This document shows, one piece after another, positions 46,751 through 58,482 of a stretch of 64,000 nucleotides of DNA. The stretch lies in NCBI GenBank assembly GCA_011800155.1, contig CM022374.1:1550001-1614000 (forward strand), read 5' to 3'. The notes beneath the pieces are model-generated. The model made no database searches. It was not told the origin of the DNA and saw only the letters and a list, made by a program, of their open reading frames with translations. The position numbers and the translations under genes are program-made. The stretch comes from Flammulina velutipes (lineage: Eukaryota > Basidiomycota > Agaricomycetes > Agaricales > Physalacriaceae). How positions within the stretch are numbered: the stretch's first letter is position 1; each line of letters starts with the position of its first letter.

Positions 46751-48771
46751 ATGTTGAGCTCTTCCGCCTTCATTGGTATCCTCGCCGCCGTCTTGCAAGT
46801 GTCTGCCTTCCGGCCTCTGACATGCAAGTGTCTTCCCGGAGACGATTGCTTCCCTTCGGTCGATGAATGGGCTGCCTTTTCCGACACTCTCAGTTCGCCT
46901 CTCATTATCGATCAGAGGCCCATCGGTTCAACCTGCTATGAAACCTCGCCCAACTTCAACGCCGATGTCTGTGCCCAGTCATTTGTGGAGCACAGCAACT
47001 CCACTTTCATATCGTATAGTCCCGCGACGCTGCAATACTACAACAACGAGGCTATCATCACGGATACGGAAGTCATACAATGCGACTTTGACCCCTCCGT
47101 CAACGGAACCTGCTACCAAGGACGTGTTCCTCCTTATGTTGTCGTCGTCAGCACCGTCGAGGATATTCAAAATGCGATCGTTTTCGCAACAGAACACAAT
47201 TTGAAGTTGGTCGTGAAGAACACTGGGTCAGTTTTCTTCATCTGAATTATAGCGCTTTCTCATACCTTGATAGCCATGAATTCTTGGGTCGCGCCTTTGG
47301 TATTGGAGCTCTCGAACTCTTTACCCACAACCTCCAAGACACTGAATGGGTTGATTCTTTCGTCCCGCAAGGCGCTCCCGAGGGGACCGAGGGTGTACCT
47401 GGTGCGCGCTTTGTTATTTCTTCTCCGTTATATTCACATCGTTTCCTATAGCTGTTACTCTCGCTCCTGGTGTTGTCTGGAACACGGTTTATCGTGAAGC
47501 CCAAGAACACGGTGTATCTGTTGCCGGAGGATGGGCAGTCGGCGGATCGGTTGGCGCCGCTGCAGGATGGCCGTTGGGTGGTGGTCACAGCGTAGTCTCT
47601 GCTTTCTACGGTCTCGGTAAGATGTTTCCTTTCTCGTTGGTATTCAACTCATCTGACAAACCGCCTCAGGCGTCGATAACGTCCTCGAAATTGACGTCGT
47701 TCTACCCAACGCCAGCTTCGTCACTGCCAATGAATACTCGTACCCCGATCTCTTCTGGGGTCTACGTGGCGGAGGAGGTCCTAACTTTGGTGTCGTGACG
47801 TCCTTGACCTACAGGACACATCCCAATCCGCCATACACCGCCTACTTCTACTCCGCTCTTGCTGATTCGAAGGACGCTTTCGTCAGTCTTCTAACGGTAT
47901 GGATGGAATACCACAACCCGGTGAACGATGCTGGCTGGGGAGGTGTATGGCCGTACTTTTCCAACCAGCTCCACTTGACGATGGCCACCCAAGGTCCCAC
48001 ACCAGAGGATTCACCCAAACTCCAGCTCTGGAAAGACTTCGTTGCCGCCTCATCTGCCATCCCAGGCGTCAACGTCACTGTTGACCTTGTCGTCGAATAC
48101 CCCTATTTCTATCAATTGTACTACGACAACTTGGTCGACTCTTCACGCGGTCACGGCATCAACTATACATCTCTGGTCGCATCTGGATCTCGAGCCTCCT
48201 CCAGTTCTTGGTTGATGCCTCGAGATACCACTTCCCCGGAGACCGCCGTGCAGATGGGCAGCCTTCTTTCCAACATCACCGTCGGTATTGGCTTGTATGT
48301 CTATTTCTTTCAACGTTGACTCCAATACTAACATGCCTTTCTAGCATGGATATGGGCGGTGTTGTCGCCGATGTACCAGAGGATGCCATGTCCATTAACC
48401 CCGCTTTCAGACGTTCCATTAGCGATCTGACCATCTCCTTGCCGTGGACTGCTAGCTCCACTGCGCAAGAGGTCAACGCTGTTCTCCAACAACTCACCAA
48501 TGAACTGCAACTCATCAAGAATACGTCGCCCCCTCCTTATGGTGGTCAATACGTTAACGAGGTATGATCTTTCTTGTCTGGCTGATGAGTGCGACGCTTA
48601 TAATTCTTGTAGCCTGATCCTCTGGAAGCTAACTGGGCCGTCGCCTCGTGGGGCGACAACTACCCGCGCCTGCTCGCCTTGAAGAGAGAGGTTGATCCCA
48701 ATGATCTCTTCATCGTTCGCCAAGGCCCAAACTCTGAAGGCTGGGACAACGAGATCATCTGTAAATATTAG
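46751..48771 (+). CDS. secreted FAD-linked oxidoreductase (berberine-bridge type), copy 2
   Basis: This is an intact paralogue of the 29378-31399 gene, in the opposite orientation, with the same exon layout. It has a signal peptide (LSSSAFIGILAAVLQVSAF). Then come CKCLPGDDCFPS, VVKNTGHEFLGRAFG with the presumed flavin-linking His, GGGHSVVSAFYGLG, FWGLRGGGGPNFGVVTSLTY, and a BBE domain with WGDNYPRLLALKREVDPNDLF. It ends EIICKY. Long stretches of the protein are identical to copy 1 (for example the exon at 47795-48319). Differences are concentrated in the N-terminal 40 residues. No frame break is seen, so both copies look functional. Confidence 0.9.
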
Positions 48772-48969
48772 ATTAAATTCACTTATTTGCATTGCCAATG
48801 CTGTAAACCAGTGTGGTTGAACTTCCCCAATAATTATTTTGCGTTACTTCTACTCACATGACAGAAGTCGGATGTGTCTGAGAGGAGAGGACGCCACACA
48901 TCGGCAATGGCCGAAAGTTCCCACGTGCGTTAGTTGCACAAGTACCATCATCTCCAAGTCAAAAAAGCC

Positions 48970-50231
48970 ATGTCCAGGTCCCGTTCAAAACGAAGTGCGG
49001 AAGGACAAGTCCGACGAGCGATAGACGAATACAAAGATGACCCTCCTAATCTACTCCCAGCCTCGGCGACCACACCTCCTGTCCACTTTTTCTATGCTTC
49101 CTCGCCCACCTCTACACAAACCCACATCGATTCAAACTCTATCGAATACGGCCCTGCTATTATCTTTATGCTAGCTACCTTACGCCACATCGCCCACACC
49201 GAATCTACCCTAGTTAGCTACTCGTCCCGACTGAAAGAACTCATAGCTGTCGATTCTGATACTCGCTCGGCATGGAAAAAATCTGTGTTTAGCCACGGCG
49301 AAATCTGCCCCTCATACACACAAATTCAGGACTATATTCTCGCCAGGCAGCGGGATGGCGCCCCACCTGTAGCACCGCTTTCCATTGTCATCGCCAAACT
49401 ACGTGGCGGGAACAAGTCAATATGGGGTGTGGTAGACAAAAAGCTAGTCGCGAACGAGCTGTACGTGTCTGAGGATTTGATCAAAGTCTTCGTGCAGACA
49501 CAGGTATGTCAGACAGCTTGAACTGAATTTTCCAACTAAAAGATAAGTAGCGCGGGCTTCACAACCACTTCCATGTCGGTCCTACCAAATATGAAGACAT
49601 AAAGCGATGTACGCGACATCTCCTGCTAGTCACCGTGTTTCGTGAGCTTGGACATGCACTAACCCAGTATTTCTTCGGTGTGGGGTACGTGAGCCCGATT
49701 GTCAATTCTGTGCCGAGCAGCGGTTCATTTGGGGAGTTTGGGTATGCGATCGAGATATCTGCATTAGGGGGTATCTGTGTTATTGAATGGATCGGTGATG
49801 CATTCCAAACCGCTCAGACTGACGAAGAAAGACTGTGGAGGATGAACAGATTGCTCTGTAAGGTCCCACACATGAATAGATGGAAATACGTAGCAGTTGG
49901 TGAGTCTCCGACAAGAAAATATCTGTTCAAACATTCCTGATACCCAGCTACAGAACCTGAGCAGCTTGATGTTCTTGCAGATTCGCTACTAAGGCACGGT
50001 CTTTTCATGTTGGTCATCCCAAAGGAATCGAAAAGCATCACAGAGAAAGACACCACACGAGCAAATTATGACCACGGTGTCTTGCTTAAGGCGGAATTAA
50101 TTGTAGAAAAACCATCGAACCAGCTGGGCATGGGCCTGGGATTCGACCCATTTCACGACTTCCAGGAGGTCCCAAAATGTTGTGTAGAATACTTGGACGA
50201 GGATGGGAATGAGTGCTCGAGGTATGCGTAG
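48970..50231 (+). CDS. putative zincin-family protein, copy 2 (degenerate RELGH)
   Basis: This is a paralogue of the 43791 gene with the same three-exon layout, about 385 aa. The N-terminus is basic (MSRSRSKRSAEGQVRRAIDEYKD). Conserved blocks: HFFYASSPTST, YGPAIIFMLATLRHIAH, EDLIKVFVQTQ. After the first intron comes LLLVTVFRELGHALTQYFFG, where the first His of HExxH is Arg (RELGH, 49641-49655). GEFGYAIEISALGG (49731 onwards) keeps the Glu-containing GExG...E...GG block. The last exon has EQLDVLADSLLRHG and ends GNECSRYA. There is no signal peptide. With the first zinc-binding His missing, normal zincin catalysis is doubtful. Confidence 0.75.
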
Positions 50232-50302
50232 CTTACTAGTATATTATCGAATTACATGTGCGTGCGCCACAATCATTCAATTGGGATAGGGGCTCCATCA
50301 AA

Positions 50303-51311
50303 ATGGCCTCTCCTTCAACCGTCGACTTGTATAAAACATTGCCTGGCACAAAGGTAAAGGCCGTCCTTTCTTTTCCTTATACTTCTAACAAGACAATATC
50401 AGAATATAGATGCGACCAACTTTACAGCCAGCTATCTCGCTTCAAACCTCACCGCAGCCTCAGATCCTGCAGAAATCTACGCAGCGCGCGTCCACGGTCG
50501 AAAAGTAGTCCTCGAAAACCCGGTCAGACAGAGCAAAACGCGCAAAGAAAAGGCGGAGCGCAAAGCCAGGCATCGGGCGCTACAGGAAAAGAAACGCAAA
50601 GGCATTTCCAAGTGCAGGGATGGCAAGGCTGTCTGGAGATTAGACGAGAGCCAGGCAAAGTGCGTTTTGTTCAAATTCAATCATTCAAAGCACTCAATTT
50701 GAGCACAGATTTGCCTTGTTCTTGCCTTTGCATCACCTCTGGATGGGATACATGTCTGAACTGCTCAGCCTTGGTCGACAGCCAGAGCCGTACCGCGCAC
50801 CAGCGTCAAAGGACATGCCGTCGTCGAGCTCGATGCACCCAAAACTTCTCAAAGCTGACTTCCATGGCTCTATACTGACTGGTATGTACCTCTCTTGCGC
50901 GCAGATATCTCGCCTAACCCATCCTTAGTCAAACAAAGCAAAAATCCATCGCTGCTTGGAATATCTGGCATCGTCGTTCACGAAACGGAAAACGCGTTCA
51001 GCATCGTTACAAAAGCAGATACCGTCAAGCGTCAGTCCCAACGCTCTATCCATTCATTCCAAACCCTAACCCGCACCACAGTCATACCCAAAGCCAACTC
51101 CATCTTCGCATTCGCGGTGCCGCTGTATTCTACGCTTCCAGCCACACATACGCCCGTAACAATGCTTCCCCTCCCACCAGCGGACGAGGCCAAAGACACG
51201 GTACTGGATAGCCCTCATATCCTCTTCGAGCTGTACGGAAATCAGTTTTGCTTTCGTTCTGCAGACCGCGCAGGACGAAAATTTAAAGCCAAAGAGACCA
51301 TCGAGCTATGA
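50303..51311 (+). CDS. POP4: RNase P/MRP subunit Pop4 (Rpp29)
   Basis: This is a protein subunit of nuclear RNase P and RNase MRP, involved in tRNA 5' processing and rRNA maturation. The start is MASPSTVDLYKTLPGTK. Exon 2 has a basic stretch (RQSKTRKEKAERKARHRALQEKKRKG). The Sm-like Rpp29 fold follows: LGISGIVVHETENAFSIVTK, VIPKANSIFAFAVPL and FELYGNQFCFRSADRAGRKF, the family's signature blocks. It ends AKETIEL with TGA at 51309-51311. Five short introns. The identification is firm. Confidence 0.88.
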
Positions 51312-51942
51312 GCTGCTCGTATCTCTCAGGTATCAATGTGTCGGTAAAACGTCCCCGTTAATAGTTCTAGTGGCATTGGATAGTAAGTATCTCGCCGGCG
51401 CGCCACCGATTCAAGGAAGTTCGGTCACGTACCGTCACAACTTATTTTCAACCACCATAACTCAATCTTCACTGTCGTCCGACTCCATACCAGTGCCACG
51501 CCAAGTTGACGAGAATGTGGCGCCTATGGTTTGCAAGACCCGTTCTTCCTCATCGCCAGGCTGTGAAAACAGTGATTCGGAACCATTGGTGGTTGAGGCC
51601 CCCATTGCTGCAAAGGAGCTTTTTGCACGCTTAAAGGACGCTGAGCCCGTGCTAAACGAGGGCGACTCTATTCTGAGGGAACGTCTGAAGGCACGAGAGA
51701 AACATTTTCAGGTGAGTTGACTGGTCTGCGCAGCCGACGACCTTTCTAACGATGTGTAGGCTCTAATCAAGGAGGCGGTGCTATACAACCACATGCCCGT
51801 TCTCACTATTATAATGCACGATTCGATGAATCACATCGGCGAGATATGCAGCACTCAACGAGAGAAAGACACATCTATTGGCCAGGACAGCATATGGAAA
51901 GCATACGAACTCTTAAATAAACTCATTGAGATCGTTATTTAG
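51308..51942 (+). CDS. hypothetical protein, about 190 aa
   Basis: A long frame (51370-51716) splices across a 47-nt intron to a final exon ending NKLIEIVI, TAG at 51940-51942. The N-terminal half is Ser-rich and disordered. The C-terminal half is helical and charged (AAKELFARLKDAEPVL, ILRERLKAREKHFQ, IIMHDSMNHIGEIC). The start is uncertain. ATG at 51308 followed by a very short 35-nt intron is in frame (MSCSYLSVLVALDSK) but overlaps the Pop4 stop codon. The first ATG inside the frame is far downstream. No family is recognised. Confidence 0.5.
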
Positions 51943-52002
51943 CTGGTCTATCTTATTTACCACCAAATTAGTAGGATATGAGAACGATGCTACATATATC
52001 TC

Positions 52003-53902
52003 TAGTATCCCGTAAGTACTCTTTCTTCTTCCAAGATGGCCACAGCTTCTGGGGACCGTGGCTCGATAGATACCTCGAATGGCATGGGGCGCCTAATATG
52101 TTCACGTCAGGAATTTCGCAGGAAGCGAACAGAAGAAACGTACACAACAAGACCATCGTTGATACACCCGTCGAGGTCAAGTTTCATAGGTTTTCCATTG
52201 GCGTCCTTCCCCGGACTCAAGTTCATTGACCACAGTACCAATGCCATGTTGATGAAGAGCGCGTTGTTGGCAACATGTCGCCCAATACACACTCTTCGTC
52301 CAAAGCCATAAGTGAAATGACCATCTTCTTTCGCGTCAGCAGGTCCAGGTGCAAGTTTGCCCTCCTTGTCCAAGTAACGGGCGGGGTTGAAGACGTCCGC
52401 ATCAGGACCATACACGTCAGTATCATGGTTCAGTTGCCAAACGTTGGCGATGTAGACGGTGTTCTTGGGGATGAACATGCCCTCGTACCAATCATCCTCG
52501 ATCGAATAATGCGGCATGCCGACCGGATCGACGGGGCGCCAGCGCATAGTTTCCTTTATCATCGCGTGGATGTAAGGCAGGTGGTCCAGATCAGCGAAGG
52601 TAGGGAGGCGGGAGCGACCAACGACGGTGTCTACTTCAGCTTGGGCACGACGTTGGTGTTCTGGATACGCGAGCATGGCAAGCATCCACCACCCCATGAC
52701 ACCTGCCGTGGTCTCTGACCCGGCAGCACTATGTTCGTATTTAGATCGAAGTGACTGGAGTGATAGGAAAGATAACATACTACATCGTTCCTGCGGCCCA
52801 AGCGTTCTCCTTCTCTGTTAGGCCAAGTCGTCCGGAATCCTCGATTAGAGTGGCTGAAAGACTTGGACGGGAGTCCCCATCTTCCTGGAGTAGTCGTAAG
52901 GTTAAGACGTCGAGGGCTGGAAGGGAGTAGACTTACTACCCGCTCGCGAACATCCGTGAATAGGCCTTCCAGCATCTTCGAATCGTGCTCATGCCACTCT
53001 TGGGCTTCACGCTTCCATTTAGCGAATCTGCATGCGAATTAAAACGCGAACAATAGAAAAATCGATGCTTACCTTGCAGGGATGTAGATCATCCATGGGA
53101 AGAACTCAACTAGGTGGGCGCCTGGCGCACCGGCACGGGTAAGCCTTGCGACGAGATCGTTGACTTTCTGTACTGATGGTGCAAGCTCAGAAGCGATGGG
53201 CGGGTGGTCGTAGATCATGCCCATGACAGCAGAGGCAGAGTTGCGCTTCAAATGGGAGAGCCAGTGCTCTGGCTGTCTGATCAAGCCAGATGCCAGCAGG
53301 ATGGCTTCTGTGTTCTGGAGAGGGTGGTATCGATGGACAACACTCTTGTTAAGACCTTCGTGTGCAGCCTTTCGTAGCCGACGCCACCTAGGGAGAGATT
53401 AGCTATCAGTAGTAGCGACGGCTGAGTATGACGAACGTGTTGTTGTATCGGGTGAAAACGAAAAAGAGTCCACCAGTCAGGATTTCAGCGGCGACGATGT
53501 TACGAGGACGGTCCGAGGTCTTGCCGGCACGACGGTTGAGGAGCTCGTTCGCTGCGGCCTGCGAGTTGAGGACAACGACACGCTGACCCGGCAACTTGAG
53601 GGAGAAGACATCACCTAGATATCGTCAAGAGGCGATAACGAGCTAGTGATACGATACATACCGTAAGTCTTCTTCCAGTTGGAGAAGGTGTGCCATTGAT
53701 CTCCTTCAGTTAGTTGGAATAAATTTCCCAAGATCGGGACACCCGATGGACCAGGTGGGAGCTTGCGGAGAGGGCTTCGGGCATATTGAACGATGGAGTA
53801 TGCGATGAAGCCAAGGAGAGCGAGAAATGCGAGAACGGGACGCGCGACGAAGAACGCGACGGAGGCGCTGGCAAGGGAAACTAGACGTGAAACCACAGCC
53901 AT
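52003..53902 (-). CDS. cytochrome P450 (P450-2)
   Basis: This is a microsomal haem monooxygenase. The N-terminal anchor (FVARPVLAFLALLGFIAYSIV) precedes KLPPGPSGVPILGNLF. Motifs: the I-helix AAGSETTAG, ExxR in IKETMRWRPVDP, FNPARYLD, and haem loop FTYGFGRRVCIGRH with the Cys ligand. The last exon must be joined across an intron after NDGLVV to give RPMPFEVSIEPRSPEAVAIL, the usual C-terminus of this fungal group, ending VLTGY (TAG at 52003-52005). All signature residues are present. It is divergent from P450-3, with 385 bp between starts. Confidence 0.87.
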
Positions 53903-54287
53903 TGTGAGGGCACCAGCAAGAAAGAAAAGAGCATCATAAGATGCATGATATAGCCAAGGCTTAAACGAGACACTGGGTAGATGGAGCGTCTAGAGTCACA
54001 AGTCCATTTAGATTTTCAATGTGCGGTGGCAAGAGCGAACTTGAATGGGCATCCGCAACGGACAAAAACACGCCGGCCGTGATCGGCATCCCTTTTCTGC
54101 GCCTTCAATGCTTTGCGTCCAACTTTGGCATTGCAAACCGCAGAGCATCCGCTCAAATAGCGCCTCGTAGAAATGCGAGCTCAGTGCGAATCCGAGATCT
54201 GTGTTTTTCTCCAGTTAATGGGGCAGGTCTGGCTTCAACGCCGTGCTGTATAAGACATGGCATACTCTGGCACTGTATCGTCGTCCA
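53903..54287. promoter_or_regulatory. shared promoter of the divergent P450 pair
   Basis: 385 bp between the start codons of P450-2 and P450-3. A TATA-like GTATAAGAC (about 54248-54256) precedes P450-3. Joint regulation is plausible from the layout alone. Confidence 0.4.
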
Positions 54288-56450
54288 ATGCCTTCTATTC
54301 TCCAGCTGTTCGGATACTCTATTGCTGCCTCCGTGCTCGTTGTGCTCGCCTTGATTATCAATCGAGGCGGTCTGCGATGGCAGACTCTCAAAGATGTCCC
54401 TGGACCCAAGTCTGACTCCTGGCTTTATGGTGAGTAGCACCTGATGCTCGTTCTTCTTACTTGTCTGTTAAACGTACATTCAGGTCACCAGATAGACTTC
54501 TACCGCCAAACCGATGTCGGTGAAATGGACTTTGCACTCAACCGCAAGTATGGTGGCGCTTGGAAGATCGACGGTTGCTTCGGTGTACGCCTTCCAATTT
54601 CTCACGCGTTCTACCAGTATCTGACTTGACTCTACAGAGAAACATTCTCATGTTAGCCGACCCTAAGGCTATCCATCATGTTATGCACACAATGGGCTAC
54701 GGTTACCCCAAGACGCGTGAAAGTAAAACCTTCACTGGTCTGGCTTTCGGTCGCGGCGTCTCTTGGGCTGGAGGTGATACGCGCTTTTGATTCCCACACG
54801 CGATTTCTAACTGTTCCGCTAGACGAAACTCACGTTAGGCACAGAAAGCTCATGAACCCGGCTTTCACTGCTGCTCCTCTGCGTAGTTTCTATCCCGTTT
54901 TCCGTCGTGTCACTGCCTTGGTACGATCATCCTGCTCGAATGCATGCCTGCTTCTCACAGTCCCCCTAGCTTACTCAACAATGGAGGGACAGGCTACAAC
55001 TAGAAGGCACCAACTCCCAGACCATGGATGTCAGCAGAGGCCTTGTAAACACCACTCTCGACATTATCGGTGAAGGTAAGACCAGTTTTCAGGTAACGAC
55101 TGATTTCTTCAACTCATCTCCTCCCTCCTAGCTGTCTTTGACTACCATTTCGGCTCTCTCGACACTCTACAGACCAAGAATGAATTCTCCGAAGTGTTCC
55201 ACAACCTCTTCGCTGACTCCAACTTGTTCCCTCCACCTTCTGCCATCGCTTTCGCCGCTAGTTGGGCATACATCCCCGAATGGATCCTCCGTGGAGTTGA
55301 CTACCTGCCTGCTCGTCAATTCGAGCGCTTCCGTCGATTCTTGGTTCTCGGAAAGAAGCTGGGTCAGGATCTTATCGACAACCAGGCCAAGAACCCAGAC
55401 ACCAAGAAGGGCCGTGACATGCTTTCTATCCTTGGTATGTATGTTCTCGATTGTGTTCATCCACCAAACTGATTCAATTTGTAGTTGAGGCCAACAAAGC
55501 TGTCAAGGCTGAAGAACGTCTCGATCAGGATGAGATTCTGTCCCAGGTTACGTGAGTGTTATTCGTTCAACTATCTCGGGATAAGTTTTCAACTGACTAT
55601 CCTCCAGCACTCTCCTATTCGCCGGCCACGAGACAACCGCCACCACGCTTACCTGGTTGATGTACGAACTGGCTATGCACCCCGAGGACCAGGATCGCGT
55701 CCGGGAGGAGATCCAAGACAAGCGCGCCAAGGTCACCGCTCTCGGCCAACCCGACTTTACCGCCACGGATTTGGAGAACTTGCCCTACACCAACGCTGTC
55801 ATCAAAGAGGCCCTCCGGTTCCACCCCATTTCGCCTTGGGTCACTCGGGAGGCCGCTGTCCACGATATTATCCCTCTGATAGAGCCCATCATGTCACCCT
55901 CTGGAAAGCTCATTTCTGAGATTGAGGTCTTCCCCGGTCAGCCGGTCTTGGTGTCCACCTGCGCCTATAACCGGTAAGCCACACGTCTCGGTTCTGATTG
56001 CTCTTCTAACCGATCTATAGCGTTGAGACCCAGTGGGGCAAAGATGGTCATGTCTGGAATCCTGCTCGTCACCTCGAGCCCGGCTTGAAGGAACGCCAAA
56101 TTCCCATTGGTCTCTACTCAAACGTGTAAGTGCGATGACCAGACTCGACACACCATATTTCTCATCTTTTTCCAGGTTGACTTTCTCTGGAGGCCCTTCC
56201 GGATGTCTTGGTTGGAAGTTTGCGTAAGTAGTGAAGGACTTTTGCGCTGTTTTCAGGGACTTACATTCTTCTTAGGCTCACTGAGATGCAGTCCACCGTT
56301 GTTGAGCTGGTTGAGAACTTTGAGTTCTCCCCGCCCGCTGAGAAGGTTGAGATGTTGCGTGTTCCCGTCGGGGCCATCATGGCGCCTATGGTCAAGGGGC
56401 GCTTCCACGAGCGTACCCAGATGCCTCTTACCGTCACCGCCCTCCATTAA
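54288..56450 (+). CDS. cytochrome P450 (P450-3)
   Basis: This is a haem monooxygenase with an N-terminal anchor (LQLFGYSIAASVLVVLALII) and DVPGPKSDSWLYG instead of the PPGP hinge. HVRHRKLMNPAFTAAPLRSF is the C-helix region typical of basidiomycete P450s. The I-helix motif is LLFAGHETTATT, ExxR lies in IKEALRFHP, and the haem loop is LTFSGGPSGCLGWKFA. The Cys ligand is present, but the conserved Arg two residues before it is Ser. It ends QMPLTVTALH. About eleven introns. It belongs to a different family from the other two P450s. No frame break is needed. Confidence 0.85.
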
Positions 56451-56677
56451 AATGCATCATCCCAACACAATAGAATTTTGAAGCAGGCAATACATTAGTA
56501 GCCTTACAATCTCTTACCCATACAAATAATACATCCCAATTTGATATCTGTGCTTCTACAATTACTCGATTTCACAAAGACTTCATGCTGGAGAGAAACA
56601 AGAAGGTAATGGCTAAATTGATCATATGTGGCGTCGGAAGGTGGCTGTGTCGTCGCTTCTTATCCATCGACTTCATC

Positions 56678-57881
56678 ATGCGTGCTTCAGTCAATTGCGA
56701 TATGGGGGAGGTTAGATACTTATCTCCATGCAAATGTCTTTATCTTAATCGTTCGCTAGGGCTACGGCCTCTATACAATGGCAAGCAACGGATACTTCCA
56801 ACTAACAGCTTGATGTGACTACCCTCAAGGGCGATGATGCGGCTCTCATGAAGCATATCCACCTTGCCAATGTTGCTTGCGGATTTCATGCGTCGTTTGC
56901 GTGAATTCCAGTCGGAGCTTCGGTCTACTCACACCTTATCAGCGATTTCGTGATCATGAATGAAACGGTCAAGCTCGCGAAAGAGAACAACGTCCTTATC
57001 GGCGCACACCCTTCGCTCCCGGATAGACAAGGGTTCGGTCGCAGAGAGATGGCGATGGGCGCGGTAAGTTGATGTCGACATCTGCTTGGATCTACCATCA
57101 TATTTCATGTGTACCAGGATGAATTGGCTGCGTGTTTCGTCTACCAAGTTGGGGCCCTAAGTGGCTTTGCTCGTGTTCATGACATGAAGCTCAACCATGT
57201 AGGCTCACATTACTTATGATGCATCTGAATTATAATGTTATTGTAGTTGAAACCCCATGGCGCAATCTACGGCCAAACAGCAAGGTCTCTAGAGCTAGCC
57301 AAGGCGGCTGTTGGTGTGGCGCAATCATTCAATCTGTCATTCATGGGACTAGCTGGAACACAACATCAGGTCGCCGCGGATCAGCTCAGTGTGCCATTCA
57401 TCGCAGGTCAGCATACGGTCAATTTTGATCAGAGCGCCACACTTACAGTGTTGCAGAATGGTTTGCAGACTTGAATTATGACGCAGAGGGCAAGCTTATT
57501 ATCACACAGTAAAGGCGAATTTCTGTTGGGAGACCAAGCTAATGTGTCTGTTGCAGGAAACATGACCCAGTCTCTTTGGCGGAGGTTGAGAAACGAGTAA
57601 GTATTCGTTCTCTGATTTAGACGTATCGATTGTTGGTTGAGGTCATGGTTTCAGGTCATCAACATACTCAAACATTCGCTTATCACGACGGAAGTCGGGA
57701 CCATTCCTCTGGGACGCGATGTTGCCTCGGTATCCATCTGTGTTCATTCTGATACTCCCGTGAGTGTATAACTCCTCATCTACCATGATATCTGAAGCGT
57801 TCTGCACAGGATGCTGTCGAGATTGCACGTACCGTCAAGCGATTAGTGGATGAGAACAACGTTCTTAGTGGCGGGATTTAA
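56678..57881 (+). CDS. LamB/YcsF family protein (PxpA-like, 5-oxoprolinase subunit A)
   Basis: The start [11 protein letters not shown] is the family's N-terminus. Exons then give [66 protein letters not shown] and [16 protein letters not shown], ending NNVLSGGI. In bacteria PxpA works with PxpB (KipI) and PxpC (KipA) to cleave 5-oxoproline with ATP. The intron after GYGLYTM begins GC, not GT (56781-56829). The size, about 250 aa, is normal. Its neighbour at 60523 contains fused KipA and KipI domains, so the two may form one enzyme system. Role in 5-oxoproline use is inferred from family and context. Confidence 0.85.
56781..56829 (+). other. GC-AG intron in the YcsF gene
   Basis: The 49-nt intron starts GCAAGC and ends CTCAAG. 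Only this splice joins LYTM to GDDAALM and restores the family motif. Confidence 0.75.
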
Positions 57882-58023
57882 TAGCCGATTAATGAAAAAA
57901 GGAGTTCGGTCCGATACCCGATCAGGAAGGCGGTGCATCGCGTTGGAGACAAAAAGTTCACCTTACTCAACTACCTTCAATACATTCTCTTTGTTTCCTT
58001 CTCCCCAAGTTGCTTGTTGAACG

Positions 58024-58482
58024 ATGTCGCAAGAGTGTGCTGCGTGCTGTTGCTGCTGTATTTGCTTCAGTCAGTATCGCGTCGCTTTCACCGTTAACAA
58101 CGCTAACTTTTTATGTGCTACTTAGGTTGGCTCATTGACCTCTGCCCGTGTATCACGCGTTGCTGTATGTCTTGAGCGCTTCAGTCAGTCTGAAAACACG
58201 TATACTCAAAAATCGACAGGCGGGAAAGTTCGAAACAAGGACACCGACGACGATGAATCAATCATATATCCTATGGCGGACGCCACTCATCGTCCCAACC
58301 GCATGCAGCCCCCCACATCTTCACCCGGAATGCAACAGAACGGACTATACCCCAATACCCCTCCCCCATCCACAGGAATTCCTCCTTCTCATAGCAGAAG
58401 CCCTTCAGGCAATGGCCAACCGCCGAGAAACATTACGTCCCCACCGCCGCCATACGCTCCAGGAGATCCATCTAGGCGCTAG
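58024..58482 (+). CDS. small Cys-rich protein with Pro-rich tail
   Basis: Three exons give about 115 aa. The first 29 residues are extremely Cys-rich (CAACCCCCICF, then LCPCITRCC), with a short hydrophobic core. The rest is disordered and Pro/Ser-rich (NTPPPSTGIPPSHSRSPSGN), ending PYAPGDPSRR. Introns follow GT-AG rules and keep one frame. A Cys cluster at one end of a small disordered protein suggests palmitoylation and membrane attachment, or metal binding; this is inference. No family is named. Confidence 0.6.
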
